From assembly GCA_012845835.1 (NCBI GenBank), contig JABAKD010000001.1, positions 14,571,382 to 14,635,381 of the forward strand: a DNA stretch of 64,000 bases, read 5' to 3'. This DNA comes from Undaria pinnatifida. Its lineage: Eukaryota > Sar > Phaeophyceae > Laminariales > Alariaceae. The position numbers and the translations under genes were made by a program. Positions 10,380 to 21,880 of the stretch are shown here, one piece after another; the stretch's first letter is position 1, and each line of letters starts with the position of its first letter. A model generated the notes under the pieces. It ran no database searches and was not told the DNA's origin. It saw only the letters and a list, made by a program, of their open reading frames with translations.

Positions 10380-10565
10380 GGATATCAGCTAGCTGATTTT
10401 TGAAGAGACGAAGTCGGTGATTACGATGTTGTCGGTGATCCAGTGCCACAGGGCTGCCAATCGGATTGCAATGTGTTCGCTCCGGTTGGAATAGTTACCG
10501 TTCGCTGCAAGGAGAAGTGCTCCTCTGTTGTCGAACGAATACCGGAAGCTCCAGAAGTTCGGCCA
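10380..10565 (-). pseudogene. Ty1/copia RNase H C-terminal domain
   Basis: The minus-strand translation reads FRYSFDNRGALLLAANGNYS, then NRSEHIAIRLAALWHWITDN and IVITDFVSSK. After a single frameshift it continues KNQLADILTNFAISK. This is the classic copia RNase H end (DN.GA..LA.N...H.RSKHI.IR, then QLADI.TK). One frameshift breaks it. Confidence 0.85.
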
Positions 10566-10733
10566 CCCTAGCTCCCCAAGGATTCCTGTGTTCCTGGCTC
10601 GATAGCCAGACGGTTAGAGGTGTGGGAGTGGGTTTTGAGGAGCCGCATCTTCGACTCATGGTCTAGTTCGTAGAACCGGAGTTTCCCCGAATCTCCCATA
10701 TTTCTGCATATGCGACTCATCAGGGTGGGCTAG
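10566..10733 (-). pseudogene. Copia leader and Gag start fused to RNase H by deletion
   Basis: Begins at the LTR edge with the conserved leader and an ATG frame reading MGDSGKLRFYELDHESKMRL and onward to an early stop. It is nearly the same as 43398-43510. Homology between the two copies ends at about the GAGCCAGG(A/G)ACAC motif. On this copy RNase H follows within about 100 bases, so most of gag-pol is missing. Confidence 0.7.
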
Positions 10734-11044
10734 TGTTAAGATACGGCCTCGAAAGGCCTGTAGGTATCCGAATTTGAGATAATTTGGATGGGTTTCGTAT
10801 GATAAGGTTGGCGTTTTATATTCGGGAGAGTTAGGAAGTAGATCGGAGGCACGTGCCTCCGATCTCAGAAGCTATCCCTGGCTCTGGTGGAAACGAATAA
10901 AGCTATATCTCTACGAAGGAACGAAAGTGAGTACTCTAATAAAGCTATATCTCTACGAAGGAACGAAAGTGAGTACTCTCCGAGGACCTGCTCAATTGGC
11001 AGACCTGCAGGGGGCACTCTGTGTCCCCCACCTTTAATTTCACA
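10734..11044 (-). mobile_element. Ty1/copia-type LTR, right copy, inverted
   Basis: Reverse-oriented relative of 6329-6600, with TATA box, GGCACGTGCC palindrome and TG...CA ends. It is longer (311 bp) because of an internal tandem duplication. Coding remains extend leftward from it on the minus strand, so this is a 5' LTR in its own orientation. Confidence 0.85.
10896..10979. repeat. Exact 42-bp tandem duplication inside the LTR
   Basis: Two adjacent 42-base copies (10896-10937, 10938-10979), each starting AATAAAGCTATATCTCTACG. Other LTR copies have one unit. The identity suggests a duplication more recent than the rest of the decay. Confidence 0.9.
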
Positions 11045-12042
11045 TAAAGGCCATTTTTCGCGCGGGTGTTCAGAGCTATCAGATCCACCTCGGTTGTGTT
11101 TGGAGCAGAAATTTTTTTGAGCAGACTTGAGAGGTTGATGAGTCTTCCAGCCAAGACGAACAACAATTTTCGCGTCCTAAACGAATGCCAAAGCGGATAC
11201 ACCACTTTGAAAAAAACGGAAGCAACCGATTTGCCCAAGTAAATACGGTATATTCCGCATCATCGGATCCATTCACACCGTCGGGCCACCCCCCCCCCAA
11301 CTGAATGGTCAGATAATGACTAGCGACGCAACAGCCAGACGGTCCCTCCGTGACCACAAACTAAAGCACACCAATAGCAGCAGCGCCATTGCTGCGAAAC
11401 AATTGAGCATATTATCAAGTGTGTGAGGAATACCGGGTTTGATCCTCAGACTAGACACCATGTTATCATCAAGTGAGGCGCGCGCATGACGCATACTGGA
11501 GGCCTCTCCCGTGCCGACGGCATCATCGGCATTAACGGCAAATATCAAGTGCGACCCTTCGAACACGTGTTTATTGCATTATTGTGCTGCTATGTTTTAC
11601 TAGTATTAATAGTGTAGCTCGTGGTACATACGTTATTGTTGGATGGTGTGCTGGTGTCTGAGCGTTGAGCGATATTGCATATTGTATTATCGTTCCCGGA
11701 CGGGTTCGGGGAGTGCACCCATGAGCCTGTGGCATGCCGGAGAGTGTTATATTCGATTGCACAAGGCTTACGCGCACCAAATGCGTTCAACAACCTGGCC
11801 CATCCGATCTCCGCTAGTCCGTCGGTGCCTCTTTGCGGTCGTGGTCCAAGCCACTGCCGTGAAAAGTAGTAGGGCGGGCAACAGAGCAGGTGTCCTACTT
11901 GGAGGTGGTCGCTTGTCCCTCGCGTAAACGCAGGAATGCGTTATTTCCCCAATGTAGGTTTCTCAGTTCTCGCTTTACCCAGAATACCAATCCTTAGCAG
12001 GAAACCTTACATGGAATCAACCCGCATCGTCGTAACACAGCA
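11045..12042. other. No gene recognised
   Basis: Short ORFs only. A C9 run at about 11290. Fragments near 11200-11470 (AAATACGGTA, TAGACACCATGTT) resemble 56240-56360, so part is an old dispersed repeat. Confidence 0.4.
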
Positions 12043-12480
12043 ATGGGTGTTGCTGCGCGGTGGGGCTGGTCTATTTTGATGTGCGGCATTATTCCGGACC
12101 AGCATCATGCGGAGTCTCTATCTATCTATATGAACGCGGATCTAACGGTCGAGACGCTCCCGTCATACTCGTCCAAAGGTGAGGAGTCTCCCCGGCGAGA
12201 AACGGCCTCTGTTGTGTGTGGAAAACCATGTTCGAAAAAGCATGCAGGCCTAATTTTTGCTGTACACCAACTAAAAATCACAGGAAAATCTACAAGTAAC
12301 CAATATGCATATTGCCACGTATCGCCCATGAGTAAGTCTACCTCGTTGTTGTTATACGCAACTGAAATAACAGAGATCGGAGCTAAATTGGGGACAATAT
12401 TTAGGATTTGCGGACCTGATCCGTGTATTTTCGCCCTACGAACTCAACTCGAGCAAGAGGTGATCCAGCCTCAGGCCTAA
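12043..12480 (+). pseudogene. Decayed repeat-borne ORF, copy 1
   Basis: 145 codons from an ATG. The middle (about 12125-12260) is clearly homologous to the minus strand at about 23030-23160. Both keep the same frame: SPRRETASVVCGKPCSKKHA here and CPRRRDPSVVCGKPYAEKHA there. Preservation of the frame suggests both descend from one coding sequence, perhaps in a transposon. No known domain seen. The C-terminal third has no match in copy 2. Confidence 0.4.
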
Positions 12481-14850
12481 TGATGTGGGCTACTTTGTGG
12501 GCGGAAAGTTGGGACCTTCTTGCAACATGGCTAATCCACGAAGGTGAGAGGTTAGGAACAAACACTTGAGCTGCCATCAACGTCTGTTGTGTCGCTATCG
12601 ATCAATGTGGTGGTGCGGTGGGAGACTGCCTAGTCCCGAGAGGAGTTGGTCAATTGAGTCAAGATAGGCGTGCACCTTTCCCTGTGGCCCACTACTTTCC
12701 CTCCGCAGCCAAGGGGTGGAAAATGGCGTTGTATGCCGTTATCTGAGGGCTGCAAGTCGTGAGGTGCGTGGTAGAATGAGAACAAACCGTCGACTGGTCG
12801 AATATATTCTTCAGGGAACGTGCAAGGACCAGGACTACCGTTTTTTCTAACCACTGTCCAAAAGGCACACCGTCGGAGAGGTGCGAAACTACAAAGACCT
12901 GCTCGGTGGCCGGAATACCGCTTTGACGGAGACTCTCGGAGTCATCGGGCTGGGGGGCTGGGGTGGTGTGCCGGTGACGGGGTGCCGACGAAAAACAGAG
13001 GATTCCTTATTTCGCCGGAATCATCGCTTGGCCCTGGCGCTCACATAAGTTGGGCTGAAAAAGTGCACTGACAAAGCGCCAAGAAAAAACGTGGGTATGT
13101 CAAAAAAAAAATCGAACACCCCAAGGCCGGGCCGTCACCGGGATGCTTGCTTTAGACAAACAATTGTTGCGCGTCGATCAGGGGGGCGTTGTAGCGCTCG
13201 GGCGCCGGGAAGGGACGGCGAATCCAGTGTATGCAAGACGCACGCGCTGTTTCCGGGTTGTGACCGCGAGGCCCGCCGTGGACCGGACCCAGGCTACGGT
13301 AGGGGGGTCCCCTATTGGTCCTATTGTTTTAGTGGCTAGGGATCACTCGTGCGAGTAACCCCTTTGTTTCTATGCGATTTTACGTTTTCTTCATGTTTTA
13401 CATTGACGACATCAATCCGCAATGCAAAGGTGATCTAAGCTGCGCCAAAGACACAGCCTAAACAATTTTTAAACGTGCGTTACAGAGCCACTCGTGAGAC
13501 TGGATCAAACACACCAGTGAAAATGGGGGTACCCCCCCTACCGTAGCCTTGGTCACCGATGATAGTTATGCGTCGAGGAAAGGGGTCGTTGCACAGGTGG
13601 GTCAGGATTTAGCTTTGATGCATAGTAATTGTCCTGGGGTCAATATCACGCTGAAAGTCTTTCTTTATGAGCAAGGATGTAGTAATCGAGAAAGACCGGT
13701 CTTGCGTGGTTGGGGTCGAGAATGATTGTACCCGGTGGGGAACGGACTATATTGTTTGTAAAAACCTTATAGGAAGACGCATGGCCTGGTGCTTTTAAGC
13801 ACCGCCCAACGAACGACGGAATCTTAATGCCAAACAACCTATATGGTATATACGTGTCAAATATTGTTTATCGTTAAATTAGCCTCGCTGCCTGCTATAC
13901 TAACTGACAAAATGGAAATCGGAGCTGCCTTAGGCGTTTTCGGAGCACACCTGTGGATATCCCTGCTACGAGCTACGAGTAACAGGTTAAACCAGCAAAC
14001 CAGGCGTGCTAAGCTTGGTCTACTTTTTTCCCGAAGGATAGACCTCGTCAGAAAATCGTACCAGATACCACTTAAACGTTTCCTAAAGTTGATATTCTGG
14101 CGTCGGAAAGAATCAGAAATTCGGGAGACCTTGACAAAACATTATCTCGGATGCCTTCATGCGACTTCTGTACTGCTTCAATGGCTTCGTATGAGCTTTC
14201 TAAGGTCAGTAAAAGGCAGTGCGCTCTCGCAGAGAACGCAGCGAGCCTTCAGAGAACTTCCATCGCTGTCCATAGACACATATTAGAAACGAAAAGGAAA
14301 AATGTGAACACAGCAGCTGTGTCGAAAGCCCGTGTTTCATATTGTCGTCAGGCCGTCGAATCCACCTAGTCCGTGCGCTCATTTAGCAGGCACCTAGATT
14401 ATGCTGTCGTGTTGGTGTTATTTTTGGTCGTACCGCTCGTGCGACGTCGGTACCAGCTTGTGTTTTGCGTGTCAATGCTTCGAGGTGCTGATGAACGGCA
14501 ACATTACACTGAGAGTACCAAAGATGCCTGTGGATCAGGCCGATTCCGCTTTCCAAGTTTCAGAAATTATGTTCCTATTTCCGGAACAAATCGCAACGTT
14601 TGAAGGATAGGCCCTAAGAGGTGAATCGTATATATATATACAATCAGCTGGCCTTTCAATGGCAAGCGGTGGGGCCCGGCAAATCTTATCGGATCTCACG
14701 ACAGCATGAATTCCGCCTTCTTCTCTGATACCGTTGGGCCTGGTACTTGGAAAATGGTCTCAATGACTGCCATCGCCCTTTAAGGGCGCTACGCCGAGTT
14801 CGAGAGAAGGCCTGCGTTGTCGGCGTACAACACATAAACATCATGTGAGA
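12481..14850. other. Mostly unassigned sequence
   Basis: ORFs of 60-150 codons without recognised domains. One at 13143-13358 (plus, ATG) and one at 13843-14286 (plus) are the longest. The C7 motif with CTACCGTAGCC at 13531-13550 recurs inverted at 13292-13309 and again near 56108. Confidence 0.35.
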
Positions 14851-15953
14851 GACCCGTTGATGACCCACTGGGATACCCATTGGACACCCGTGGAAAATCC
14901 GTGGGAGGCCCACAAAGGAGCCCTACACAGCTATGGGCTGCATAGCCATGGATGACCCGTGAGCCAGCACTCAATGTCTATGCGTGACCCATGGGCGATC
15001 CATGATCGACCGATGAAATATCAGTGTATGGCTTGCGGACGACCCGTCGCCAAACACGATAAACACATGGGTATTCCATGGGTCACCAACGGGAGGCACT
15101 GTAAACTCCGCGTATTGACAATGCTGAACGTTGTCGGGATGTACACAATTTGTCTTCTGCCTTGCTGTGTGTTTACACACTGTACTGGGTGCCCTTTGGC
15201 TTGAGACTCATGCGCCAGCATTACAAACCCATGGGCGACTCATCAATAAACCATAGCGCAGCAATACAAACCCATGGTCAAGCACTGTCAAGTCAAGGGT
15301 AAACCATGAATCACCTACCGGCAACCCATGGGCAAGCACTTTAAACCCATGAGCAAACCATAGTCGACCCATGGGTTAGTACTACAAACTCATGGGTGAT
15401 CGACGGGCGATCCATGGGGCATCAACAAATACGCATGAGTGACCCATAGATGAACCGTAGGTAATCCATGGGTGATCCATAAGCGACCCGTGAGCAGCCC
15501 ACTATAAACCCATGGACGACCCATGGTGGTCTTATGTTCTGACACCTTAAAGTAATGGGCGACCCACGGATGGCCCATGGGGCAGTGCAGAAAACGCTTA
15601 GACGATTAACTCAAATTCATGGGTGGCCCATAGGCAACCAAATTGGATAGGCACTATAGCCCCGCGGGCGACTCATGGGTAACCCCCATCGGTGACCCAT
15701 GGGTGATCCATGGGACAGCACTACCAGATATCAGGTAAATGGCGACTTAAAGACTTAAAGTTAACACGTGGGACATTGAAGCTAACCCATGGGTGATCCG
15801 TGGGCGGCTCACGGGCTAAAGCTAGGACTTTATGAGTGATTGTGGGCGACCCATGGGCCAGCACTATTGATCTGCGTGGGTGAACCATGAGCGACCAGAT
15901 GGTCAGTGCCATGAACCCAAAGGCGAGCCATAGGCCAGCCCTTTATGCTCATT

Positions 15954-15971
15954 GGTGACCCATGGGTCACC
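15954..15971. repeat. Perfect 18-bp palindrome at the SatB inversion point
   Basis: GGTGACCCATGGGTCACC is its own reverse complement, and the match extends imperfectly a few bases on each side (CATT...GATG). It lies where the satellite changes strand orientation. Confidence 0.85.
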
Positions 15972-16702
15972 GATGAATTGCCCGTGGATCGCGCATGAGT
16001 CGGTAGTGCGGCCCATGGGTCACCCATTCGTTTGTACTCCAAGTCGATGATTTGCCCTTGCACAACCCACGAGCGTGTGGTAGTGACCCACGGATTTCTC
16101 GGGTCTCCTGTAGCTCACCCATGGGTCACCAATATGAACATGGTGCTGGGCCATGTATCGTCGTCAATGTGTCACGCATTGGCTGGTTTGGTTGTCACAT
16201 TGGTCGCTCTTGGGTCCCCCACGACTTTATGGTGCTGTTTCATGGGTATATAATGCTGCTCCACTGGTTTCCCGTGGGTCCCCGACCATTGTGCAGTACT
16301 GGTTCATGCATCGTCCACAGATCATCCACGGTGTTATGGTGTGGCTCACGGGTTGTCCATCCATCACCCATGCGCATGTAAAGTTGTCCCATGGGCGCCC
16401 GTGGGTTTTCGTACTGTCGCACGGGTCACCCATGGGCCATCCATAATTTTGTAGGACTGGTTTATGGGTCGTGCATGGGTCGCCCACGGGTTTACAGTGC
16501 CAACCTATGGGTCGCTGATGAGCCCTTGATACTGGTCCATGGGTTACCGTTGGATCTCTCATCGATCTTCCATGGATTACGCAGTTGGTATCCTGTGCGT
16601 CTCCCACGGACCTTTCATGGGGAACTTCGATTACTGTGAAAGACGCCCTAAACGTACATGTTAATGTGTCCTACATTATTGTGTTTTTTCAACCATGCTA
16701 AC

Positions 16703-16726
16703 TAACCCTAACCCTAACCCTAACCC
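16703..16726 (-). repeat. Interstitial telomere-type repeat (CCCTAA)
   Basis: Four perfect TAACCC units in the gap (16640-16985) between the two SatB blocks. Confidence 0.9.
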
Positions 16727-17590
16727 ATACCAAATACCGGTCGGCGTGTCCCCTAATGACATCACTGAGGTACAATGGTTAGGAATGTCAAATAATGCGT
16801 ATCACTGAAACGTACGGACGATGTGCTCTAGTTGGTGTTTTTAATAACAGGAAGTCCCACACAAGACATATGCCAACGATGATGGGCAGATTCCTCAGTT
16901 TAGGAGCGTTGTCAGTCAGAAACATGCTCGGCAAAAGCTGATACAACTATTGTAGCACGCGACCTTCCCCAGATTTCAACTATTGGCTCACGGGCTGTCC
17001 ACGGGTCGCTCGAGTGTCGCCCGTAGATCGCCCATGACTTGATAGTACTGGCCCATGGGCCCCCCGTGGCTCCCCCTTGAGTTGGTACTGCTTGCCCATG
17101 GGACGTGTGCTACGATAAAGGTGCACCGTTTTTTCTTGATGCCCATCACTTGAAGATCTCTATATCCCAAACACTGATTCGAGGATAGACGAATGGACTA
17201 GTCGATGAACAACCCATGGCCTACCGTAGGCAAACAACAACTATTATTCTAGGACGGAAACGACACTTCTGACGATTCGGGTTAAGGAGCCCCGTTGTTC
17301 AGAAAATGTTGCAGCCAAAAAGTGATATACCTATCGCAGCATGCGTCATGAGTTGCCCAAACGTTTTGGAGTGCTGGCCTATGGGTCACCCGCGGGCCAC
17401 GCTGACTTGAAAATTATGGCCTATGGATCACCCATGAATTTGTAATTCTGTTCCACAGGTCTTGCAAGGGTCGTCCACGGGGTCATAGTAATGGCCCATG
17501 GGCCACCCAGGGGTTTCGCATAGGTCTCCCTTGGGTCTGCCATGGGTATCCCGTGGGTCTCGCATAAGCCCTGCATGGAGAACCCATTTA

Positions 17591-18039
17591 ATACTCGTAA
17601 ACGGCACCCCAGAGTACCCACACTAAAGACTAAGAATGCGCATCTCGAGGGCGTGGGAAGCGCTGCAAGACCGTGGTTTCCCGCGATCGCCTGTTACAGT
17701 GATGGGGCCAAAAGGTTCGGCGGAAGAAGCCACAACGAGCAAACAGCCATAGAACTTTCCTCTTGACTGGAACGATGGCGACGTCGGGGAGGACGGTTCC
17801 CACCGGCTCCTGGGCCGTGTTATAATAGGGGTACCGAGCTCAAATTGTCTTCACTGACAGGACTCGTCAACCGAGGAGCCACCCAGTATATGCAAACCCG
17901 ATGCGCATATTACTCCATCACTGGTTGGGTACCTGGCCAACGGGATGGTGTATCGGGTTTAACTTATTCCTTTTTCTCACTGACGATTTTTGAATGAGAA
18001 ACAGAGTCCCTCAACAGAAGAGCCTCAGAAATATCTATG
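17591..18039. other. No gene recognised
   Basis: No support for any gene or repeat. Confidence 0.4.
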
Positions 18040-18129
18040 ACACTCTACCCTGACGTGCGCCTCCTCCACAGAAGAGTGGGAAGGAAAGCCCAAGCTGCCG
18101 CCGTCGGTGCCTGTCGGTGCCTGTGAGAA

Positions 18130-18322
18130 GTGTCCGCACTAGTGCGAGTTCTCTCCCGAGGCGTGGACGTAGCTGCTCTTTCCGGAGCTTCCATGGCATG
18201 TGTCTTGGTCGATCCTACAGCCACCACCTCCTGCACCCGCACCACCACCGGCGCTGCAAGAGCCACCTCCAGAATGCGCTCGTCGTTGCTACTCGCAGGG
18301 CCGCCTCTCGATGCACGCTACG
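18130..18322 (+). CDS. Candidate exon ending at a consensus donor
   Basis: An open frame (VRVLSRGVDVAALSGASMAC, later SLLLAGPPLDARY) runs into ACG|GTAAGCG at 18322/18323, a good 5' splice site. Composition is GC-rich and Ala/Thr/Ser-rich, unlike the neighbours. No domain recognised, and the opposite strand is also open (18045-18266). No linked acceptor exon could be shown. Confidence 0.25.
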
Positions 18323-18639
18323 GTAAGCGTGCACAAGCATGTTTTCTGGGCCCCTCCAGCTAATCTACACTGACATTGAGAAAAATGAAAGTAAAGCCTG
18401 AGGAACAATCCCATGGTCTAGGAATACAACAAAGAGATTCGTAGAATACATATAGTACTCCTACGATGTTGGATGGATCCTCACTCAGGGAGCCACATAA
18501 GTTAACTTCATCGGAGAACTCGCTTTCCACCATAACTCTCGCGAGCTGGGTCGGATCGTGTCGGATGGGGTGACCGACCCGACCCCCGAAATGTTCGAAT
18601 TGTCGATATATTACGCGATCTGATCCGTGATATTTATAA

Positions 18640-19022
18640 ACCCTTCTTACCCGACTCCAGCTGACCCCACGCGACCCGACGCGACCAGAACCGATCCGAC
18701 ACGACACGACCCGACCAGACACGACACGACCCGACACAACACGACCCGACACGACACGATTCGAGCCGACCCGACCCGACCCGACCCGACACAACCCGAA
18801 CCAACCCGACCCGACCCAACCCGACCCGACCCGACCCGACCCGACCCGACCCGACCCGACCCGACCCGACCCGACCCGACCCGACCCGACCCGACCCGAC
18901 CCGACCCGACCCGACCCGACCCGACCCGACCCGACCCGACCCGACCCGACCCGACCCGACCCGACCCGACCCGACCCGACCCGACCCGACCCGACCCGAC
19001 CCGACCCGACCCGACCCGACTC
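18640..19022. repeat. (CCCGA)n pentanucleotide array
   Basis: Diverged copies to about 18800, then about 220 bases of perfect CCCGA, ending in a sharp break at 19022. Reads as repeated RPDPT on plus and GRVGS on minus, both artefacts. Weak related sequence lies at 18541-18580 and 29150-29240. Confidence 0.97.
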
Positions 19023-19527
19023 GCTCCAACAATACCCCTGTGTAGTATTCGTCGAGCTCGACCGCCTTCGTTCGGCCGCATCCTCCTAAGGGTCGACCAT
19101 TTGATCGGATATTGGACGGACTCAGGCGCGTTCCGAAAGGAGTGGAAGAGATCGTATACCAAGCAGATATTGCGCTGGTCCTGAGATGCACCCGTCACTG
19201 CGAGGATCAATGCGCGACGGACGTAGAGCATCGGCGGCGGTAGGCAAAGTAGAGGTGGTTTGCCGTGAACGTGATCTCCGCCGCCAAGGTCGGGTCGAAC
19301 TCGCGTCGGAGAGTGTGCACCATGTATACCTCGAGCCTTTCTACGGTAGCGGTTGCATGGTTTAGCCCAACTAGTTCTCATTGACTAAGATAATCAACTG
19401 ATGAGCGAGTCAATACCTTTGTAATAGATGTGTACTATGCTAAAGAAAATCCAGTAGATGCTTAGGCCACGGAAGCATGCATTGGACTGAGATAAGTTGA
19501 TTTTTAAGGTCGGTTGTTGTATCAAGT
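19023..19527. other. No gene recognised
   Basis: The minus strand is open from the pentanucleotide array to about 19381, but only as an extension of the repeat. Confidence 0.4.
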
Positions 19528-19851
19528 TTGGAGCTCCTCAAGTTAGAAACCTTAAAAAGAAAATGTGCTTACCCTACCGTATCATGCGTTTCAGCTAGCG
19601 TGCAGGAAAGCGACGCCCACTTCCTGACTGGAACGAAAAGAGCAAAAGTTGCGACCGAGGACGTCAGTATAGAGAAAGATGGAGTCCGCGCAGGATGGGC
19701 CGCCAAAGCCAATGACGTTGAATCAGAGACCGGAAAGGCAAAATCCTGTAAGACTAAAGCGGGAAAGAAAAAAAACGCCAATCCCTTGTTCTGCCACAAG
19801 TATTATCCCACACTCATTACTAAAACTTGCATTTTCTCACCAAAATCGTGA
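19528..19851 (+). CDS. Low-confidence basic ORF
   Basis: 107 codons from a TTG with no ATG at the beginning. Charged, with possible nuclear-localisation-like clusters (GTKRAKVATED and KAGKKKNANP). It could be an exon of a nuclear protein or chance. No domain recognised. Confidence 0.2.
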   Translation: MELLKLETLKRKCAYPTVSCVSASVQESDAHFLTGTKRAKVATEDVSIEKDGVRAGWAAKANDVESETGKAKSCKTKAGKKKNANPLFCHKYYPTLITKTCIFSPKS

Positions 19852-19910
19852 GGGAAGTTCTTATAGGGTTCAGCTGCGGAGACTACACCGGTTGAAGCAG
19901 TGGAAGCAGA

Positions 19911-20123
19911 ATGGGGCCGACATGTGAAAGGATGTTCCGAGCGATGCAACGTATTGGACGGAGTAAAGGTGAGAGAGGATGCACGCTCAAAGAAGCATTG
20001 TCAGCAACGCTGACATTTTTCCCGGCGCAGAACTTGCCGATGGTCATTTTCCTGAACCAGGCTGGTTCAAGGGCCATCACAGCCCGCAGTCGCACCGCTG
20101 CCACGATCTATGAGCGGTTGTGA
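19911..20123 (+). CDS. Small hypothetical ORF
   Basis: 70 codons from an ATG. Contains CTLKEALSATLTFFPAQNLP and IFLNQAGSRAITARS, a balanced composition that looks more coding than the surroundings. The minus strand is open as well, which weakens the call. No family recognised. Confidence 0.25.
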   Translation: MGPTCERMFRAMQRIGRSKGERGCTLKEALSATLTFFPAQNLPMVIFLNQAGSRAITARSRTAATIYERL

Positions 20124-20471
20124 GCTCCCAATGCCTGGTACGTCCATGTCCGGAGGGCCTGGGTGGGATCCCTTCTTTGCCTGCAAATCCTGTTGTTCTA
20201 TTGCGGAAGCATGCTACGGTGGGGGTGCACATAAACGTTCTGAAGATTCTCACTTACGGAACGCTATACTAACTTTTGATAATTGTGAAAATCCAACACG
20301 ATGAACACTCCCATATCCTATAGCAATGCATGAAATCGTGTAACATTGTAAATCAGGAATTTTGTTCGAACGATGTTTTAAGGATCGGTCAGAAAATGTG
20401 CTGGGCAAAAAGTGCCACCGCTGTCGTCGCGAGCTCTACTGCCGCCAGGGCATTTCTTCCTCTGCTTGCAG

Positions 20472-20630
20472 GTTGCGACGGTAGAAAATACCCTGTGTCC
20501 GTTGACCCTAGAGGGGTGCGTGGAAGCGGCCTGGACTTGCTCCGCCGATCACGCGCATCTGGATAGGACTGGGGGTATTGTCCCACTCATGCTGAGTGAG
20601 GACGTTGAAAAAGCGCAGCGGCAGCGGTAG
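20472..20630 (+). CDS. Candidate terminal exon
   Basis: Preceded by a strong acceptor, a pyrimidine tract followed by TGCTTGCAG ending at 20471. It then encodes 52 residues and TAG: VATVENTLCPLTLEGCVEAA, a middle with WTCSADHAHLDR, ending LMLSEDVEKAQRQR. The composition is balanced and protein-like. The upstream exon is not identified. An overlapping frame (DGRKYPVSVDPRGVRGSG) is also open, so the frame is uncertain. Confidence 0.35.
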   Translation, partial: VATVENTLCPLTLEGCVEAAWTCSADHAHLDRTGGIVPLMLSEDVEKAQRQR

Positions 20631-21880
20631 AGGTGGCGGCGGCGGTGACTGGTTAAGTGATGGCACAATGTAGATATACATGGTGGCCGTGTGTAGTTGC
20701 CAATGAGTTTCAAGACGTATATGTAGATATGCTGTGCGACCGCAAAATATCTAACAGGCTGCTGCACAACGGTCTTCTACCGGTCCTCGGCTGACAGGTG
20801 CTGTTCCATGCCCGGGGGTAACAAAGGATGCTTCACGGTCGGCAGCTGATACTCCATGGTGAGTCACGACTGATATATTGCCTGGGGAGTGCTTGCTGTA
20901 GCACTACCCCCGAGCCTAGTTTGTCACATGAATATGTAGGCCAGTGGGTAGTAGCATCGAGTTTAATACGCAAACGATATACGTCAGCGTTCGGCGAATC
21001 TCGCAAACGATGTCATTGATTTCTGGGGAAATCAACAGGGAGCCTTCGCAGACGGGGGGAGCTGGAAGTTCACAATCAATAGAACTTGCGGCTGAAGTGA
21101 GCTTGTGTAGATGTTATATTTTGCGAGGGCGATGCCCAGCACTGATAACGGCGACTATGGGGCCGAGTGGACATGATCCAAATCCAACATAGCCCTGCAA
21201 ATTGGGGCAGCAAGCGAAGGGATCGCAGGCGCAGAGGTCGTAGGAGCAGGGCCAATATAGGCGCCGAAAGTAGGATCAGACGGTGCTTTCGGAAGTGGAC
21301 CAGATGAAACAGTAGTGCTGGTTTTCTCGGCAAGAACTCTGGCCTCGGCAGCGTGAGGCGTAATTAGCGCACTAGGGAACGAGCGCTACGGGAAGCGAGG
21401 GCGCTTCGACGATCGTGCGTAGCGCGCGAGGTGCTACGCATTGCTTGCGAAGGAATGGTTATTGTAAAGCACGTTGTGGTGGGAGAAGAGCATCATTGAT
21501 AGGAAATACCGGTTCAGGCATATTTTGCAGGGGGGAAGAGGCGACCGGCGTTTTGCGCCGTCCCAGCAGTATCGCCCACGCCGAAGGGTAAAAGAGAGGC
21601 AGGCGGCGAATGATTCACGAAAAGGCCTTCCCGGTGAGCAACGTTCGACAGTGAGGTTAATGTGTCCGTGTGGGTCACAGCGCCGGGATTTAGGGACCCG
21701 AGGGCAGGAGCTCAAGAATCGTGAGGGTGCAGTAGTTAGAGCCAAACTTCACCAATAGGGTCGCAAACAGTGGAACAAGTGTAGAATATAACTGAGGCAC
21801 ATCCCCGACTTGCGCATACTTGGAGCGGTCATGATCAGGGAGAACTTCACGCGCACGAGCTGAAATCAACAGTTGTTCGC
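20631..21880. other. No gene recognised
   Basis: Short ORFs only. Nothing recognised. Confidence 0.4.

Larger units (their letters stand above)
14851..17590. repeat. SatB, inverted satellite built on CCCATGGG
   Basis: Hundreds of variants of a unit of about 10-20 bases around the palindrome CCCATGGG (GACCCATGGGCGACC and so on) at 14851-16620, resuming more sparsely at 16985-17590. The left part (to about 15950) reads CCATGGGCCAGCACTA. The right part (from about 15990) reads the complement, TAGTACTGGCCCATGGG. The array is therefore a large inverted repeat. Confidence 0.92.

Noticed and set aside
14851-17590. CRISPR-like array
   Set aside because: Spacing is irregular, units are palindromic satellite variants without unique spacers, and the genome is eukaryotic.
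18627-19381. ORFs of up to 244 codons with RPDPT or GRVGS repeats
   Set aside because: Direct product of the (CCCGA)n array.
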